This document shows, piece by piece, positions 20,903 through 29,991 of a stretch of 64,000 nucleotides of DNA (the stretch's first letter is position 1; each line of letters begins with the position of its first letter). The position numbers were made by a program, and so were the translations under genes. The notes beneath the pieces are model-generated. The model did not search any database and had not been told where the DNA came from. It saw only the letters and a list, made by a program, of their open reading frames with translations. This DNA comes from Billgrantia aerodenitrificans (lineage in GTDB: Bacteria; Pseudomonadota; Gammaproteobacteria; Pseudomonadales; Halomonadaceae): the NCBI RefSeq assembly GCF_021404405.1, contig NZ_JABFTV010000008.1, forward strand, positions 62,001-126,000, read 5' to 3'.

Positions 20903-20929
20903 TTATCGCATACATCCCTTGGTCGACAA
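20902..20929 (-). promoter_or_regulatory. promoter of the valine-catabolic operon
   Basis: On the reverse strand TTGTCG (20929-20924) and GATAAA (20907-20902) are separated by 16 bases. The promoter lies between the LiuR-like site and the 20-bp palindrome. Confidence 0.45.
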
Positions 20930-20933
20930 CCAC

Positions 20934-20949
20934 TTTACGTTAACGTCAA
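20934..20949. promoter_or_regulatory. LiuR-type operator
   Basis: TTTACGTTAACGTCAA is a 16-bp palindrome with one mismatched pair and a perfect ACGTTAACGT core. It lies in the divergent region between the valine operon and the MerR-family gene. Paired ACGT half-sites of this kind are described for LiuR in Proteobacteria, where LiuR controls branched-chain amino acid degradation. The assignment rests on pattern and position. Confidence 0.6.
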
Positions 20950-21019
20950 CGTCGTCTAGTGTTGCGGTTATGTGGAGGGACACTGCAAGACGGCCCGCCC
21001 AACTCATAGGAAAACAACG

Positions 21020-21460
21020 ATGAACATATCCAAAGCGGAAGTCAGTTCCCCGGCCAACGGCAGCCTGACGCGACAGCGTCGTACCTATTCCATCGGCGAG
21101 CTGGCCCGGATGTTCGAGGTGACGCCGCGCACCATCCGTTTCTATGAGCAGGAAGGGTTGCTGGCGCCGGAGCGTCGCGGCCAGACCCGTATCTACCACG
21201 AGAAGGACCGCGTTCGTCTCAAGCTCACCCTACGCGGCAAGCGCCTGGGCTTCTCGCTGGCCGAGATTCGCGAAGTCATCGAGATGTACGACGCCATGCC
21301 CGACGGCAACGCCAGGCAGCTCAAGCGGCTGCTGGAGATCCTCGCCGACAAGCGCAGCAACATGGAGCGCCAGCTCGAGGACATCCGCCTGATGCAGCGT
21401 GAACTCGACGACGTCGAGATGCGGGCCAGGGAAGTGCTGGAACGCCTCGACCAGAGCTAG
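21020..21460 (+). CDS. liuR: MerR-family regulator, LiuR-like
   Basis: The 146-residue product has a MerR winged helix (YSIGELARMFEVTPRTIRFYEQEGLL, RRGQTRIYHEKDRVRLKLTLRGKRLGFSLAEIREVI) and a C-terminal coiled-coil dimerisation helix, without a metal-binding cysteine set. LiuR regulates leucine/isovalerate and other branched-chain catabolic genes. The neighbours on both sides (valine operon, acyl-CoA synthetase) and the ACGT palindrome in its promoter support that role. The ATG at 21020 is used because the reading further upstream is outside the family and the palindrome would otherwise be coding. It could instead respond to another acyl-CoA. Confidence 0.75.
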   Translation: MNISKAEVSSPANGSLTRQRRTYSIGELARMFEVTPRTIRFYEQEGLLAPERRGQTRIYHEKDRVRLKLTLRGKRLGFSLAEIREVIEMYDAMPDGNARQLKRLLEILADKRSNMERQLEDIRLMQRELDDVEMRAREVLERLDQS

Positions 21461-21502
21461 CACGCCCGACTGCCCTCTTGCGCCCAAGCCACGTCGAATT
21501 CA

Positions 21503-21530
21503 GGGCGGGCTGACATGTCAGTACCCGCCC
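21503..21530. repeat. nested inverted repeat between liuR and the acyl-CoA synthetase
   Basis: GGGCGGG (21503-21509) and CCCGCCC (21524-21530) flank a perfect 12-bp palindrome CTGACATGTCAG (21510-21521). It could be a weak terminator for liuR or an operator for the following gene. No T run follows. Confidence 0.4.
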
Positions 21531-21573
21531 ATCGTCAACCGACTCCAACTGCCACAACAAGACGGGTAACACG

Positions 21574-23277
21574 ATGACACGCCAAGCACTTCAACAACGC
21601 GCCCCGAACAGCTACGTCAGCGGCATCAGCGATACCCCGCTGAAAGGCGAGACCATTGGCGACTGCTTCGACGCAACGGTGGCACGCTTCCCCGACGGCG
21701 AGGCCCTGCTGAGCCTGCATCAGGGGCTGCGCTACACCTGGAAGGAGCTGCAGCAGGCGGTGAATCAGGCGGCACGAGCCATGCTCGCGCTGGGCGTGAA
21801 GAAAGGCGACCGGGTCGGCATCTGGTCGCCCAACTGTGCCGAGTGGACCATTACCCAGTTCGCCACGGCCAAGATCGGCGCCATTCTGGTCAACATCAAC
21901 CCCAGCTATCGCACCCATGAGCTGGAATACGCGCTCAAGCAGTCCGGCGCCTCGACGCTGATCCTGCAGGGCAAGTTCAAGACCTCCGACTACGTGGCCA
22001 CGCTGGCAGAGCTGGCGCCCGAGCTGCGAGAAGGCGCCCCGTCAACCTTCTCGGCCGCCAAGCTGCCCGAACTCAAGCGTGTGGTGTGCCTCGACGCCGA
22101 CCGCGCCCTGACCGGCATGTTCAGCTGGCAGAGCATGCTGGCCCATGCCGACGAGGTTTCGGACGAGCACCTGGCCGAGATCCAGGCCACGCTGCAGTTC
22201 GACGAGCCGATCAACATCCAGTACACCTCGGGTACCACCGGAGCACCCAAGGGCGCCACCCTCTCTCACCACAACATCCTCAACAACGGCTTCTTCGTTG
22301 CCCGCTCCATGGGCTTTTCCGAGAAGGACCGCCTGGTGATCCCGGTACCGCTCTACCACTGCTTCGGCATGGTGATGGGCAACCTGGGCTGCGTGACCCA
22401 CGGCGCCACCATGATCTACCCGGGCGACGGCTTCGACCCGGAAGCCACGCTCAAGGCGGTGTCCGACGAAAAGGCCACGGCGCTCTACGGTGTGCCGACC
22501 ATGTTCATAGCCGAGCTGGAGCACCCCAACTTCGCCCAGTACGACCTCTCCACCCTGCGCACCGGCATCATGGCCGGTTCGATCTGCCCCATCGAAGTGA
22601 TGCGCAAGGTCATCGACAAGATGCACATGGAGGACGTCACCATCTGCTATGGCATGACCGAAACCAGCCCGGTCAGCACCCAGACCAAGACCGACGCCCC
22701 GCTGGAGAAGCGCGTGACCACGGTGGGCACCATCCATCCCCATCTGGAGGTCAAGCTGGTCAGCCCCGAAACCGGCGCAGTGGTGCCGCGCGGCGAGACC
22801 GGCGAGCTGTGCACCCGCGGCTACAGCGTGATGCTGGGTTACTGGAACAACGAGGAAGCTACTGCCAAGTCCATCGACAGCGCCGGCTGGATGCACACCG
22901 GCGACCTGGCGACCATGGACGAGGAGGGCTACATCGCCATCGTCGGCCGCATCAAGGACATGATCATTCGCGGCGGTGAGAACATCTACCCGCGGGAGAT
23001 CGAGGACTTCCTCTACACCCACCCGGCCATCTCCGACGTGCAGGTGATCGGCGTGCCCGACGAGAAGTACGGCGAGGAGGTGATGGCCTGGGTCAAGCTC
23101 GGTGAAGGCCAGAAGCTCAACGCCGACGAGCTCAAGGAGTTCTGCAAGGGCAAGATTGCCCACTACAAGATCCCGCGTTACGTGAAGTTCGTCGACGAGT
23201 TCCCAATGACCGTCACTGGCAAGATCCAGAAGTTCAAGATGCGCGAGGAAGCCACTCACGAGCTGGGTCTGGCCTGA
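21574..23277 (+). CDS. AMP-forming acyl-CoA synthetase
   Basis: The enzyme activates a carboxylic acid to its CoA thioester through an acyl-adenylate. The 567-residue product has the P-loop-like [16 protein letters not shown] (from about 217), the [10 protein letters not shown] adenylate motif, [36 protein letters not shown], and the C-terminal lysine region [13 protein letters not shown]. The closest family by eye is the ACSF2-like medium-chain or branched-chain group. It is downstream of liuR on the same strand, so a role in branched-chain or fatty-acid use is likely, but the acid itself cannot be read from the sequence. The ribosome-binding site is weak. Confidence 0.88.
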   Translation: MTRQALQQRAPNSYVSGISDTPLKGETIGDCFDATVARFPDGEALLSLHQGLRYTWKELQQAVNQAARAMLALGVKKGDRVGIWSPNCAEWTITQFATAKIGAILVNINPSYRTHELEYALKQSGASTLILQGKFKTSDYVATLAELAPELREGAPSTFSAAKLPELKRVVCLDADRALTGMFSWQSMLAHADEVSDEHLAEIQATLQFDEPINIQYTSGTTGAPKGATLSHHNILNNGFFVARSMGFSEKDRLVIPVPLYHCFGMVMGNLGCVTHGATMIYPGDGFDPEATLKAVSDEKATALYGVPTMFIAELEHPNFAQYDLSTLRTGIMAGSICPIEVMRKVIDKMHMEDVTICYGMTETSPVSTQTKTDAPLEKRVTTVGTIHPHLEVKLVSPETGAVVPRGETGELCTRGYSVMLGYWNNEEATAKSIDSAGWMHTGDLATMDEEGYIAIVGRIKDMIIRGGENIYPREIEDFLYTHPAISDVQVIGVPDEKYGEEVMAWVKLGEGQKLNADELKEFCKGKIAHYKIPRYVKFVDEFPMTVTGKIQKFKMREEATHELGLA

Positions 23278-23306
23278 TCCTTCGTCGACTTCAGCGTGAC
23301 GACCAC

Positions 23307-23332
23307 AGCACCCCTGCCCCGGCAGGGGTGCT
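23307..23332. terminator. bidirectional terminator between convergent genes
   Basis: A 12-bp perfect stem AGCACCCCTGCC/GGCAGGGGTGCT lies between the convergent acyl-CoA synthetase and LysR genes. Only short T stretches flank it. Confidence 0.6.
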
Positions 23333-23356
23333 TGCGTTGGTGCCGACGCTTCCGGC

Positions 23357-24244
23357 TCAGTCGATGCGCTCGCGTATCCAGTCGATGAAGGCGCGCACCT
23401 TGTAGAGCTCGGCCATGTGCTCCGGGTAGGCCATGTAATAGGCATCCCGGCTCTTCAGGCTGAACGGCCAGGGCACCACCAGCTTGCCCTCGTCGATCTC
23501 CTCGTCGACCAGGAAGCGCGGCACCAGGGCCACACCGCAGCCGGCCTGCGCCGCACGCAGCGCCATATAGAAGGTGTCGAAACGCGGCCCATGGTAGCTG
23601 TGCTCGGTGTACTGGCCCTGGGCATCGAACCAGTCGTGCCATGCCTCGGGTCGGGTGGCACTCTGCAGCAGTACCAGCCGCGTCAGCGCCAGCGGCTCCT
23701 CCACCTTCTTGCCCGCCAGTGCCTGGGGTGAGCAGACCGGCACCATCTCCTCCTCGAGCAACTTGATGCACTCGGCCTTGGGCCAGGCCCCGTGGCCGAA
23801 GAAGAACGCCACCTCCACCCGCTCCTGCTGCATGTCGAACGGCTCGACACGATTGCTGATGTTGAGGTTGATGTTGGGGTGGCGAAAGCGGAAACCGTTG
23901 AGCCTCGGGATCAGCCAACGCGCCCCGAAGGTGGGCAGGGTCGCCACGTTGAGCACGTCCGCCTCCCCACCGTAGGACTGCATGTAGCGCGTCGACATCT
24001 CCAACTGGGCCAGGATCTTGCGTGCCTCGCCCAAGTAGATCGCACCCTCGGGGGTAAGGTGCAGGCGCCGACGGATGCGCCGGAACAGCGGGTGCTCCAG
24101 GATCGACTCCAGTTGAGCGACCTGCTTGCTCACAGCACTCTGGGTCAGGCTCAGCTCGTCCGCCGCACGGGTGAAACTCAGGTGGCGGGCCGCTGCCTCG
24201 AAGCATTGCAGCCCGGCCAGAGAGGGAAGGTGTCGACGACTCAT
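23357..24244 (-). CDS. LysR-family regulator (GcvA-like), divergent from amaB
   Basis: The 295-residue product has the LysR helix-turn-helix at the N-terminus (LPSLAGLQCFEAAARHLSFTRAADELSLTQSAVSKQVAQLE) and the effector-binding domain. GcvA-type features include FEAAARHLSF and the C-terminal WPFSLKSRDAYYMAYPE. It is divergent from amaB-amaA across 120 bp. In Pseudomonas putida a LysR gene lies beside amaAB in the same way, so it probably activates the pipecolate genes. The inducer, perhaps lysine, pipecolate or aminoadipate, is inferred only from context. Confidence 0.88.
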   Translation of the reverse strand: MSRRHLPSLAGLQCFEAAARHLSFTRAADELSLTQSAVSKQVAQLESILEHPLFRRIRRRLHLTPEGAIYLGEARKILAQLEMSTRYMQSYGGEADVLNVATLPTFGARWLIPRLNGFRFRHPNINLNISNRVEPFDMQQERVEVAFFFGHGAWPKAECIKLLEEEMVPVCSPQALAGKKVEEPLALTRLVLLQSATRPEAWHDWFDAQGQYTEHSYHGPRFDTFYMALRAAQAGCGVALVPRFLVDEEIDEGKLVVPWPFSLKSRDAYYMAYPEHMAELYKVRAFIDWIRERID

Positions 24245-24364
24245 TCAGCCCGCCTGCATGAAATTAAGGAATGACGTGTGTCGTAATCGTCGCTTGTTGC
24301 CGCTCGACAGCGGTAGCGATACTGGATGCCACGACATTCTCGTATGATAACGATAGGAGAAAGA

Positions 24365-25858
24365 ATGATCGACTCCCTGATGCAGCGCCTCGGCGTGGCG
24401 CCTGAGCAGTACCGGAACGGCGATATCGCGGTCGCCACCCCCATCGACGGTAGCGAGATCGGCCGTGTGCGAACGGCCACCCCGGCGGAGGTCGACACGG
24501 CCATCGCCAACGCGCAGCGCGCTTTCGAAGCCTGGCGCCAGGTACCCGCCCCGCGTCGCGGCGAACTGGTGCGCCTGTTCGGCGATCAGCTGCGCCGCCA
24601 CAAGGAGGACCTGGGCGCACTGGTCACCTGGGAGTGCGGCAAGATCCTCCAGGAAGGGCTCGGTGAAGTGCAGGAGATGATCGACATCTGCGATCTCGCC
24701 GTTGGGCAATCCCGCCAGCTCTATGGCCTGACCATCGCCTCCGAGCGCCCCGGGCACCACATGCGCGAGAGCTGGCACCCGCTCGGCCCGGTCGGGTTGA
24801 TCACCGCCTTCAACTTTCCGGTCGCCCCCTGGGCCTGGAATGCGGCGCTGGCCCTGGTGTGCGGCGACAGCCTGCTGTGGAAGCCCTCCGAGAAGACCCC
24901 TCTCACCGCCCTGGCCTGCCAGGCGCTGCTCGAACGCGCCATGGCCGAGTTCGGCGATGACGCGCCTCAGCACCTCAGCCAGGTGATCATCGGCGAGCGT
25001 GCCGCCGGCGAGCAGCTGACCGACGACCCCAGGGTTCCCCTGATCAGCGCCACAGGCAGCACGCGCATGGGCCGCGAAGTGGGGCCGCGCGTGGCCGCCC
25101 GCTTCGGTCGCAGCATCCTCGAACTGGGCGGCAACAATGCCATGATCCTAACGCCCAGCGCAGATCTGGACATGGCCGTGCGCGCCATCCTGTTCTCGGC
25201 GGTGGGCACCGCCGGCCAGCGCTGCACCACGCTGCGCCGCCTGGTCGTGCATCGCTCCATCAAGACAGAGGTCGTCGCCCGGCTCAAGCAGGCCTATGCC
25301 GGCATCAGTATCGGCGACCCGCTCGCCGGCAACCTGATCGGCCCGCTGATCGATCGTCAGGCCTTCGACACCATGCAGGCGGTGCTGACCGAAGCCCGCG
25401 AACAGGGTGCCGAGGTATACGGCGGCCAGCGCCAGCTTGCCGAGCAGTATCCCGAGGGTTACTACGTGGCGCCGGCCATCGTCGAGGTCGCAGGTCAGAA
25501 CGACCTGGTACGCCACGAAACCTTCGCCCCGATCCTCTACGTGATCGGCTACGAAACCCTCGACGAGGCCATCGCGCTCAACAACGACGTACCCCAGGGC
25601 CTCTCCTCCTGCATCTTCACCACCGACGTGCGCGAGGCGGAAACCTTCGTCTCCGCGGTGGGCAGCGACTGCGGCATCGCCAACGTCAACATCGGGCCCA
25701 GCGGCGCCGAGATCGGCGGTGCCTTCGGCGGCGAGAAGGAGACCGGCGGCGGTCGCGAGTCGGGTTCCGACGTATGGAAGAGCTACATGCGCCGCCAGAC
25801 CAACACCGTGAACTACTCCAGGGAGCTGCCGCTCGCCCAGGGCATCAAGTTCGACTGA
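24365..25858 (+). CDS. amaB: L-piperidine-6-carboxylate / 2-aminoadipate semialdehyde dehydrogenase
   Basis: The enzyme oxidises the semialdehyde form of piperidine-6-carboxylate to 2-aminoadipate with NAD+. The 497-residue product belongs to the ALDH7 (antiquitin) group: FNFPVAPWAWNAALALVCGD, EKTPLTALACQALL, ELGGNNAMIL, catalytic Cys 287 in GTAGQRCTTLRRLVVH, and the C-terminal GGAFGGEKETGGGRESGSDVWK, which is diagnostic of this group. ATG 24365 follows AGGAGA. The next gene is amaA, making a two-gene pipecolate operon with the divergent LysR gene. Confidence 0.93.
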   Translation: MIDSLMQRLGVAPEQYRNGDIAVATPIDGSEIGRVRTATPAEVDTAIANAQRAFEAWRQVPAPRRGELVRLFGDQLRRHKEDLGALVTWECGKILQEGLGEVQEMIDICDLAVGQSRQLYGLTIASERPGHHMRESWHPLGPVGLITAFNFPVAPWAWNAALALVCGDSLLWKPSEKTPLTALACQALLERAMAEFGDDAPQHLSQVIIGERAAGEQLTDDPRVPLISATGSTRMGREVGPRVAARFGRSILELGGNNAMILTPSADLDMAVRAILFSAVGTAGQRCTTLRRLVVHRSIKTEVVARLKQAYAGISIGDPLAGNLIGPLIDRQAFDTMQAVLTEAREQGAEVYGGQRQLAEQYPEGYYVAPAIVEVAGQNDLVRHETFAPILYVIGYETLDEAIALNNDVPQGLSSCIFTTDVREAETFVSAVGSDCGIANVNIGPSGAEIGGAFGGEKETGGGRESGSDVWKSYMRRQTNTVNYSRELPLAQGIKFD

Positions 25859-25932
25859 CCGGCAGGGCATCCTCGGCCTCGGCGCAGCGGTTTGCCGAGG
25901 CCTTCCCCACCCCTCCATGTACGGGAGGCACA

Positions 25933-27213
25933 ATGAAGGAACGCTGTCTCTGGCACGACACCTCTCCGGAGCCGCCCCTGGAGCTGACCATGCTGCAGGA
26001 CGATCACCGTACCGATGTGCTGGTGATCGGTGGCGGGATCACCGGTCTCAGCACCGCCCTGCACCTGGCCGAGGCTGGCGTCGACGTGACCCTGATCGAA
26101 GCGGGCGACGTCCCCAGCGGCGCTTCGGGACGCAACGTCGGGCTCGTCAATGCGGGGATGTGGATTCCGCCGGATGATATCCGTGAGGTACTTGGCGAGG
26201 AGGTCGGCGAGCGCGCCAACACGATTCTCGGTGGCGCCCCTGCGGTCGTCTTCTCGCTGATCGAGCGGCACGGCATCGCGTGCCAGGCGACCCGTACCGG
26301 CACTCTGCACCTGGCACACAACGGCAGCGGCGCGCAGGAACTGGCGCGGCGAGCGGAGCAGCTGCAACGACGTGGAGCTCCCGTGGAGCTGCTCGAGGCA
26401 GCGGCCTGCCAGGAACACGTGGGCACCCGGCGCATCCACCGCGCCCTGCTCGACCACCGTGCCGGAACCCTGAACCCCAGCGCCTATACCCGCGGCCTGG
26501 CACGTGCCGCACAGAGGGCCGGCGCACACCTGCATACCCACAGCGCTGCCACCGGCGTCGCACGGGCGGGAGACGGCTGGCGGGTCACCACCGCTCACGG
26601 CAGCGTCCAGGCCCAGCGCCTGGTGCTTGCCACCAATGCCTATACCGAGGATCGCTGGAACGAGGTCCGCCGCCATTTCTTCGTCGGCCACTTCTACCAG
26701 GTCGCCTCCCGGCCGCTGTCCGGCGAGGCTGCCGATGAGATCCTGCCGGGGCGTCAGGGCGCCTGGGATACCCGCATGGTGCTGAGCAGCATCCGCCGCG
26801 ATGCAGAAGGCCGGCTGATTCTCGGCAGTCTCGGCAAGGGGGAAGGCAAGCCCGCCGCCTTCCTGCGCTGCTGGGCCAACCGCATCCAGCGCCACTATTT
26901 CCCCCAGTTGGGCAGCGTCGAGTGGGAATGCAGCTGGACGGGACGCATCGGCTTCACGCCCGATCACACGCTGCGCCTCTTCGAACTCGCCCCAGGCGTA
27001 CTCGGCGTCTCCGGCTACAACGGACGCGGCATCACCACCGGCACCGTGGTGGGCAAGGGCTTTGCTCGATACCTGATCAGCGGTGAAGACGACGCCCTGC
27101 CCCTGCCGATTCGCACACCCCGGCCGATACGGGCCAGAGCGCTGCGCAGCTCCGGCTACGAAAGCGGCTTCACGCTCTACCACACAGGGCAATGCCTGAG
27201 AGTGCTGAGCTGA
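25933..27213 (+). CDS. amaA: L-pipecolate oxidase (FAD-dependent amine oxidase, DAO family)
   Basis: The enzyme oxidises L-pipecolate to piperidine-6-carboxylate, the substrate of AmaB. The 426-residue product has the FAD motif VLVIGGGITGLSTALHLAEAG (about 29-49), the flavin-binding SGRNVGLVNAGMW, and a C-terminal GVSGYNGRGITTGTVVGKGFA. These are typical of the DAO superfamily, and the NVGLVNAG segment resembles AmaA and PuuB-like proteins. ATG 25933 is used because GGGAGG precedes it; an earlier reading overlaps amaB. The pair order amaB-amaA and the divergent LysR gene support the substrate, which by sequence alone could be another secondary amine. Confidence 0.87.
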   Translation: MKERCLWHDTSPEPPLELTMLQDDHRTDVLVIGGGITGLSTALHLAEAGVDVTLIEAGDVPSGASGRNVGLVNAGMWIPPDDIREVLGEEVGERANTILGGAPAVVFSLIERHGIACQATRTGTLHLAHNGSGAQELARRAEQLQRRGAPVELLEAAACQEHVGTRRIHRALLDHRAGTLNPSAYTRGLARAAQRAGAHLHTHSAATGVARAGDGWRVTTAHGSVQAQRLVLATNAYTEDRWNEVRRHFFVGHFYQVASRPLSGEAADEILPGRQGAWDTRMVLSSIRRDAEGRLILGSLGKGEGKPAAFLRCWANRIQRHYFPQLGSVEWECSWTGRIGFTPDHTLRLFELAPGVLGVSGYNGRGITTGTVVGKGFARYLISGEDDALPLPIRTPRPIRARALRSSGYESGFTLYHTGQCLRVLS

Positions 27214-27297
27214 AACGCTGACGGCTGAAAGCAGGAATGGGCTCGATCGCCCAAGCAAACCAAAAACAATGCACTCAAGTCCCAAGGGTAAACCAAG

Positions 27298-28821
27298 ATG
27301 AAAAGTTCAACGCCCAGCCAGTACCAGCAGCCAAGTCTGCCGCTGGCACTGACTCCCGTCGTCCTGACACTGCTGGTATTGGCAGTGCAGCTGTTCTATT
27401 TCGGTGATTTCACTCCCCATATTCCGCTGGCGATCGGCCTGGCCATCACGGCGCTGGTGGGGGTCAAACTTGGATTCCGCTGGAAGCAGATCGAAGAGGG
27501 AATCTTCCACGTCATTCACGTGTCGCTGCCCTCCGTTTCGGTACTGATCTGCGTCGGCATGATCATCGGCGTATGGATCGCCAGCGGCACGGTGCCGACT
27601 CTGATCTACTATGGCCTGACGATCCTCTCTCCGACCATCTTCCTGGCCGCGGCCATGTTGCTGTGCTCGATCGTCTCGCTGGCCCTGGGCACCTCCTGGG
27701 GCACCGTCGGCACGGTGGGCCTGGCCCTGATGGGCATCGGCGCCGGCTTCGACATCCCGATGTACTGGACCGCCGGCGCGGTGGTCTCCGGTGCCTTCTT
27801 CGGCGACAAGGTCTCACCGCTGTCGGATACCACCAATCTCGCCCCGGCGGTTACCGGTACGGACGTCTTCTCGCACATCAAGAACATGATGCCGACCACC
27901 GTTCCGGCGATGCTCATCGCCTTCGTCATCTATTTGATTGCGGGCTTCACCCTGATCGACGACAGCACGGCTTCCTTCGCCAGGATCGATGCCATCACCA
28001 CCGCCCTGCAGGCGAACTTCACCATCTCCGCCTGGCTGCTGCTGCCGGCGGTCTTGGTGATCGCGCTTGCGGTCAAGCGCATGCCGCCCATCCCGACGCT
28101 GTTCGCCGGTGCTCTGGCCGGTGCGGTCACGGCCATGTTGGTGCAGGGCGTCGGCGTGCACGACGTGCTGACCTATGCCAACAACGGGTATTCCATCGAT
28201 ACCGGTATCGCCGCCATGGACAGCCTGCTCAACCGCGGCGGCATCCAGTCGATGATGTGGACCATCTCGCTGGTACTCATCGCGCTGGGCTTCGGTGGCG
28301 CGCTGGAAAAGACCGGCTGCCTGGAGACGATCATTCGCGCGATCATGACCAAGGTGCGCAGCTTCGCCGGCCTGCAGACGTCGGCGGTGATGACCTCGAT
28401 GTCCACCAACCTGGTCGCCGGCGACCCGTACCTCTCCATCGCCCTGCCCGGCCGCATGTATGCCCCCACCTACCGCGGCATGGGCTATTCGACTCTGAAC
28501 CTGTCGCGCGCCGTCGAGGAAGGCGGCACCCTGGTCTCCCCCCTGATTCCGTGGAATGCCGGCGGCGCCTTCGTGATCAGCGCCCTGGCGCTCGGCATCG
28601 CCGAGGGTAACATCGAGAACCTGCTGTACATCCCGCTGGCCTTCGCCTGCTGGCTGTCGCCGGTGATCGGCCTGATCTATGCGCAGACCGGGATGTTCTC
28701 GCCGCGCGCCAGCGAAGAAGAGCGCCAGCTGTGGGCGGAACAGGGCGAGACCATCGCCACCGACCTCGGCGCCGCCGGTGAGGCTTCCGTGGACACCGCC
28801 CCGGCAACGCGAACCGGCTGA
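27298..28821 (+). CDS. NhaC-family antiporter, candidate lysine/pipecolate carrier
   Basis: The 507-residue integral membrane protein has about eleven to twelve helices and NhaC signatures: GTSWGTVGTVGLALMGIG, GAFFGDKVSPLSDTTNLAPAV and GDPYLSIALPGRMY. NhaC members include Na+/H+ antiporters and amino- or hydroxy-acid exchangers. One branch (LysW) is a predicted lysine transporter. The gene lies 84 bases after amaA on the same strand and before a strong hairpin, so it is probably in the amaBA transcription unit and may import lysine or pipecolate. A housekeeping Na+/H+ role in a halophile is the alternative. AAGGG precedes the ATG. Confidence 0.88.
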   Translation: MKSSTPSQYQQPSLPLALTPVVLTLLVLAVQLFYFGDFTPHIPLAIGLAITALVGVKLGFRWKQIEEGIFHVIHVSLPSVSVLICVGMIIGVWIASGTVPTLIYYGLTILSPTIFLAAAMLLCSIVSLALGTSWGTVGTVGLALMGIGAGFDIPMYWTAGAVVSGAFFGDKVSPLSDTTNLAPAVTGTDVFSHIKNMMPTTVPAMLIAFVIYLIAGFTLIDDSTASFARIDAITTALQANFTISAWLLLPAVLVIALAVKRMPPIPTLFAGALAGAVTAMLVQGVGVHDVLTYANNGYSIDTGIAAMDSLLNRGGIQSMMWTISLVLIALGFGGALEKTGCLETIIRAIMTKVRSFAGLQTSAVMTSMSTNLVAGDPYLSIALPGRMYAPTYRGMGYSTLNLSRAVEEGGTLVSPLIPWNAGGAFVISALALGIAEGNIENLLYIPLAFACWLSPVIGLIYAQTGMFSPRASEEERQLWAEQGETIATDLGAAGEASVDTAPATRTG

Positions 28822-28851
28822 CCCTGCCCCTCTGCTTCCAGGCAGGGCCAC

Positions 28852-28888
28852 ATCACCACCCAGCAGGCTTGGCCTGCTGGGTGGTGAT
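28852..28888. terminator. strong hairpin, bidirectional terminator
   Basis: A 17-bp perfect inverted repeat (28852-28868 and 28872-28888) with a 3-base loop separates the NhaC gene from the convergent LysR gene, whose stop is 4 bases away. No T run follows. Confidence 0.7.
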
Positions 28889-28891
28889 CAT

Positions 28892-29821
28892 TCACCGCTC
28901 ATGCGCTGCAGCTCTTCGATCCAGCTCTTCGAGATAGGTCTCCAGCACCAGGTTGGGCGGAGCGCCCTTGCGGGTAATGGCACTGTAGTGGGTGAGATAG
29001 TGCCAGCGCTCGGGATTCAGCGCGCGCATCCGGCCGCCAGCCACCCAACGCTCGGCGTAGTGGGTCGGCAGGTAGCCGATATAGCGGTCGGAGAGAATCA
29101 GAAAGGCAATGCCTTCCCGATCGGTTGCCGAGGCCGACGCCCTGAGCGGCTCATGCAGCGCCTTGACCTCCGGCGTCTGAGCGTAGGCCGGCACCACCGA
29201 GTCGCACTCACCGAGATGCTGCTCGGTCACCTCATCCACCTCGAACAGAGGATGGCCCGAGGCGCAGTACAGCTGCGAGGCTTCCGCATAGAGCGGGCGG
29301 TAGTGCAAGCCGGGAAGGGTCTTCAGCGCCGGTATCACACCGGTATGCAGGCGGCCGTCGAGCACCGCCAGCTCGATCTCGTTGGGCGGAATCATGCGAA
29401 TGTTGATGCGTACTTCCGGCCCACGCTCCTTGAGCGCGCTGAGAGCGTTGGTGATCTGCATCTGTGGCATGGTCACCAGGTTGTCGGTAATGCCGATGTT
29501 CAGCTCGCCCTTGAGCCAGGCATGCAGGCCGTTGACCCGGGTGCGGAACCCTTCCACGGCGGCCAGCAGTTGCAGGGTCGCCTGGTAGACTTCCGCACCA
29601 TCGTCGGTCAGCGCGAAGCCGCTACGACCGCGCTGACACAGGCGCAGGCCTAGACGTGTCTCGAGATCGTTCATCGCCATGCTGATGGCGGCACGGCTGA
29701 TGTTCAGCTCCACCTCGGCAGCGGAGAAGCCGCCGCACTCGACCACCTTGCGATAGATCTTCAGCAGGCGCAGATCGGCATCGCCGGGCTGGGCCGAAAG
29801 AGCTTCCTTACGGCGCGACAT
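28892..29821 (-). CDS. bauR: LysR-family regulator of beta-alanine catabolism
   Basis: The 309-residue product has a LysR helix-turn-helix (LKIYRKVVECGGFSAAEVELNISRAAISMAMNDLETRLG) and an effector domain with GELNIGITDNLVTMPQMQI. It is divergent from an omega-amino acid:pyruvate aminotransferase gene and mmsA, the arrangement of bauR in Pseudomonas, where it activates bauA and related genes in response to beta-alanine. The symbol is assigned from this context and overall resemblance. AGGGA precedes the ATG. Confidence 0.78.
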   Translation of the reverse strand: MSRRKEALSAQPGDADLRLLKIYRKVVECGGFSAAEVELNISRAAISMAMNDLETRLGLRLCQRGRSGFALTDDGAEVYQATLQLLAAVEGFRTRVNGLHAWLKGELNIGITDNLVTMPQMQITNALSALKERGPEVRINIRMIPPNEIELAVLDGRLHTGVIPALKTLPGLHYRPLYAEASQLYCASGHPLFEVDEVTEQHLGECDSVVPAYAQTPEVKALHEPLRASASATDREGIAFLILSDRYIGYLPTHYAERWVAGGRMRALNPERWHYLTHYSAITRKGAPPNLVLETYLEELDRRAAAHER

Positions 29822-29880
29822 GGCCTGATCCCTCGTTCAAGACTCTCGGCTACGAGGATATGCCGGCCCATGCACAAAGT

Positions 29881-29894
29881 TAAGCATTGGCTTA
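29881..29894. promoter_or_regulatory. candidate LysR (BauR) binding site
   Basis: TAAGC-ATTG-GCTTA is a 14-bp inverted repeat in the AT-rich divergent region between bauR and bauA, 98 bases before the bauA ATG. Size and position suit a LysR recognition site. Confidence 0.35.
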
Positions 29895-29991
29895 CGTGAA
29901 CTTAAAAATATCTGGATTTAATTTATTTTCATCTCGACCTAGCCTGCTACAAAGGCCGTCGACCGCGGCCATGCCAACAGAGGGTGCTGAG

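Noticed and set aside
20931..20950. Coding start of the MerR gene further upstream (20972)
   Set aside because: The added residues are outside the MerR family and the upstream reading would begin immediately after the operator, with no ribosome-binding site.
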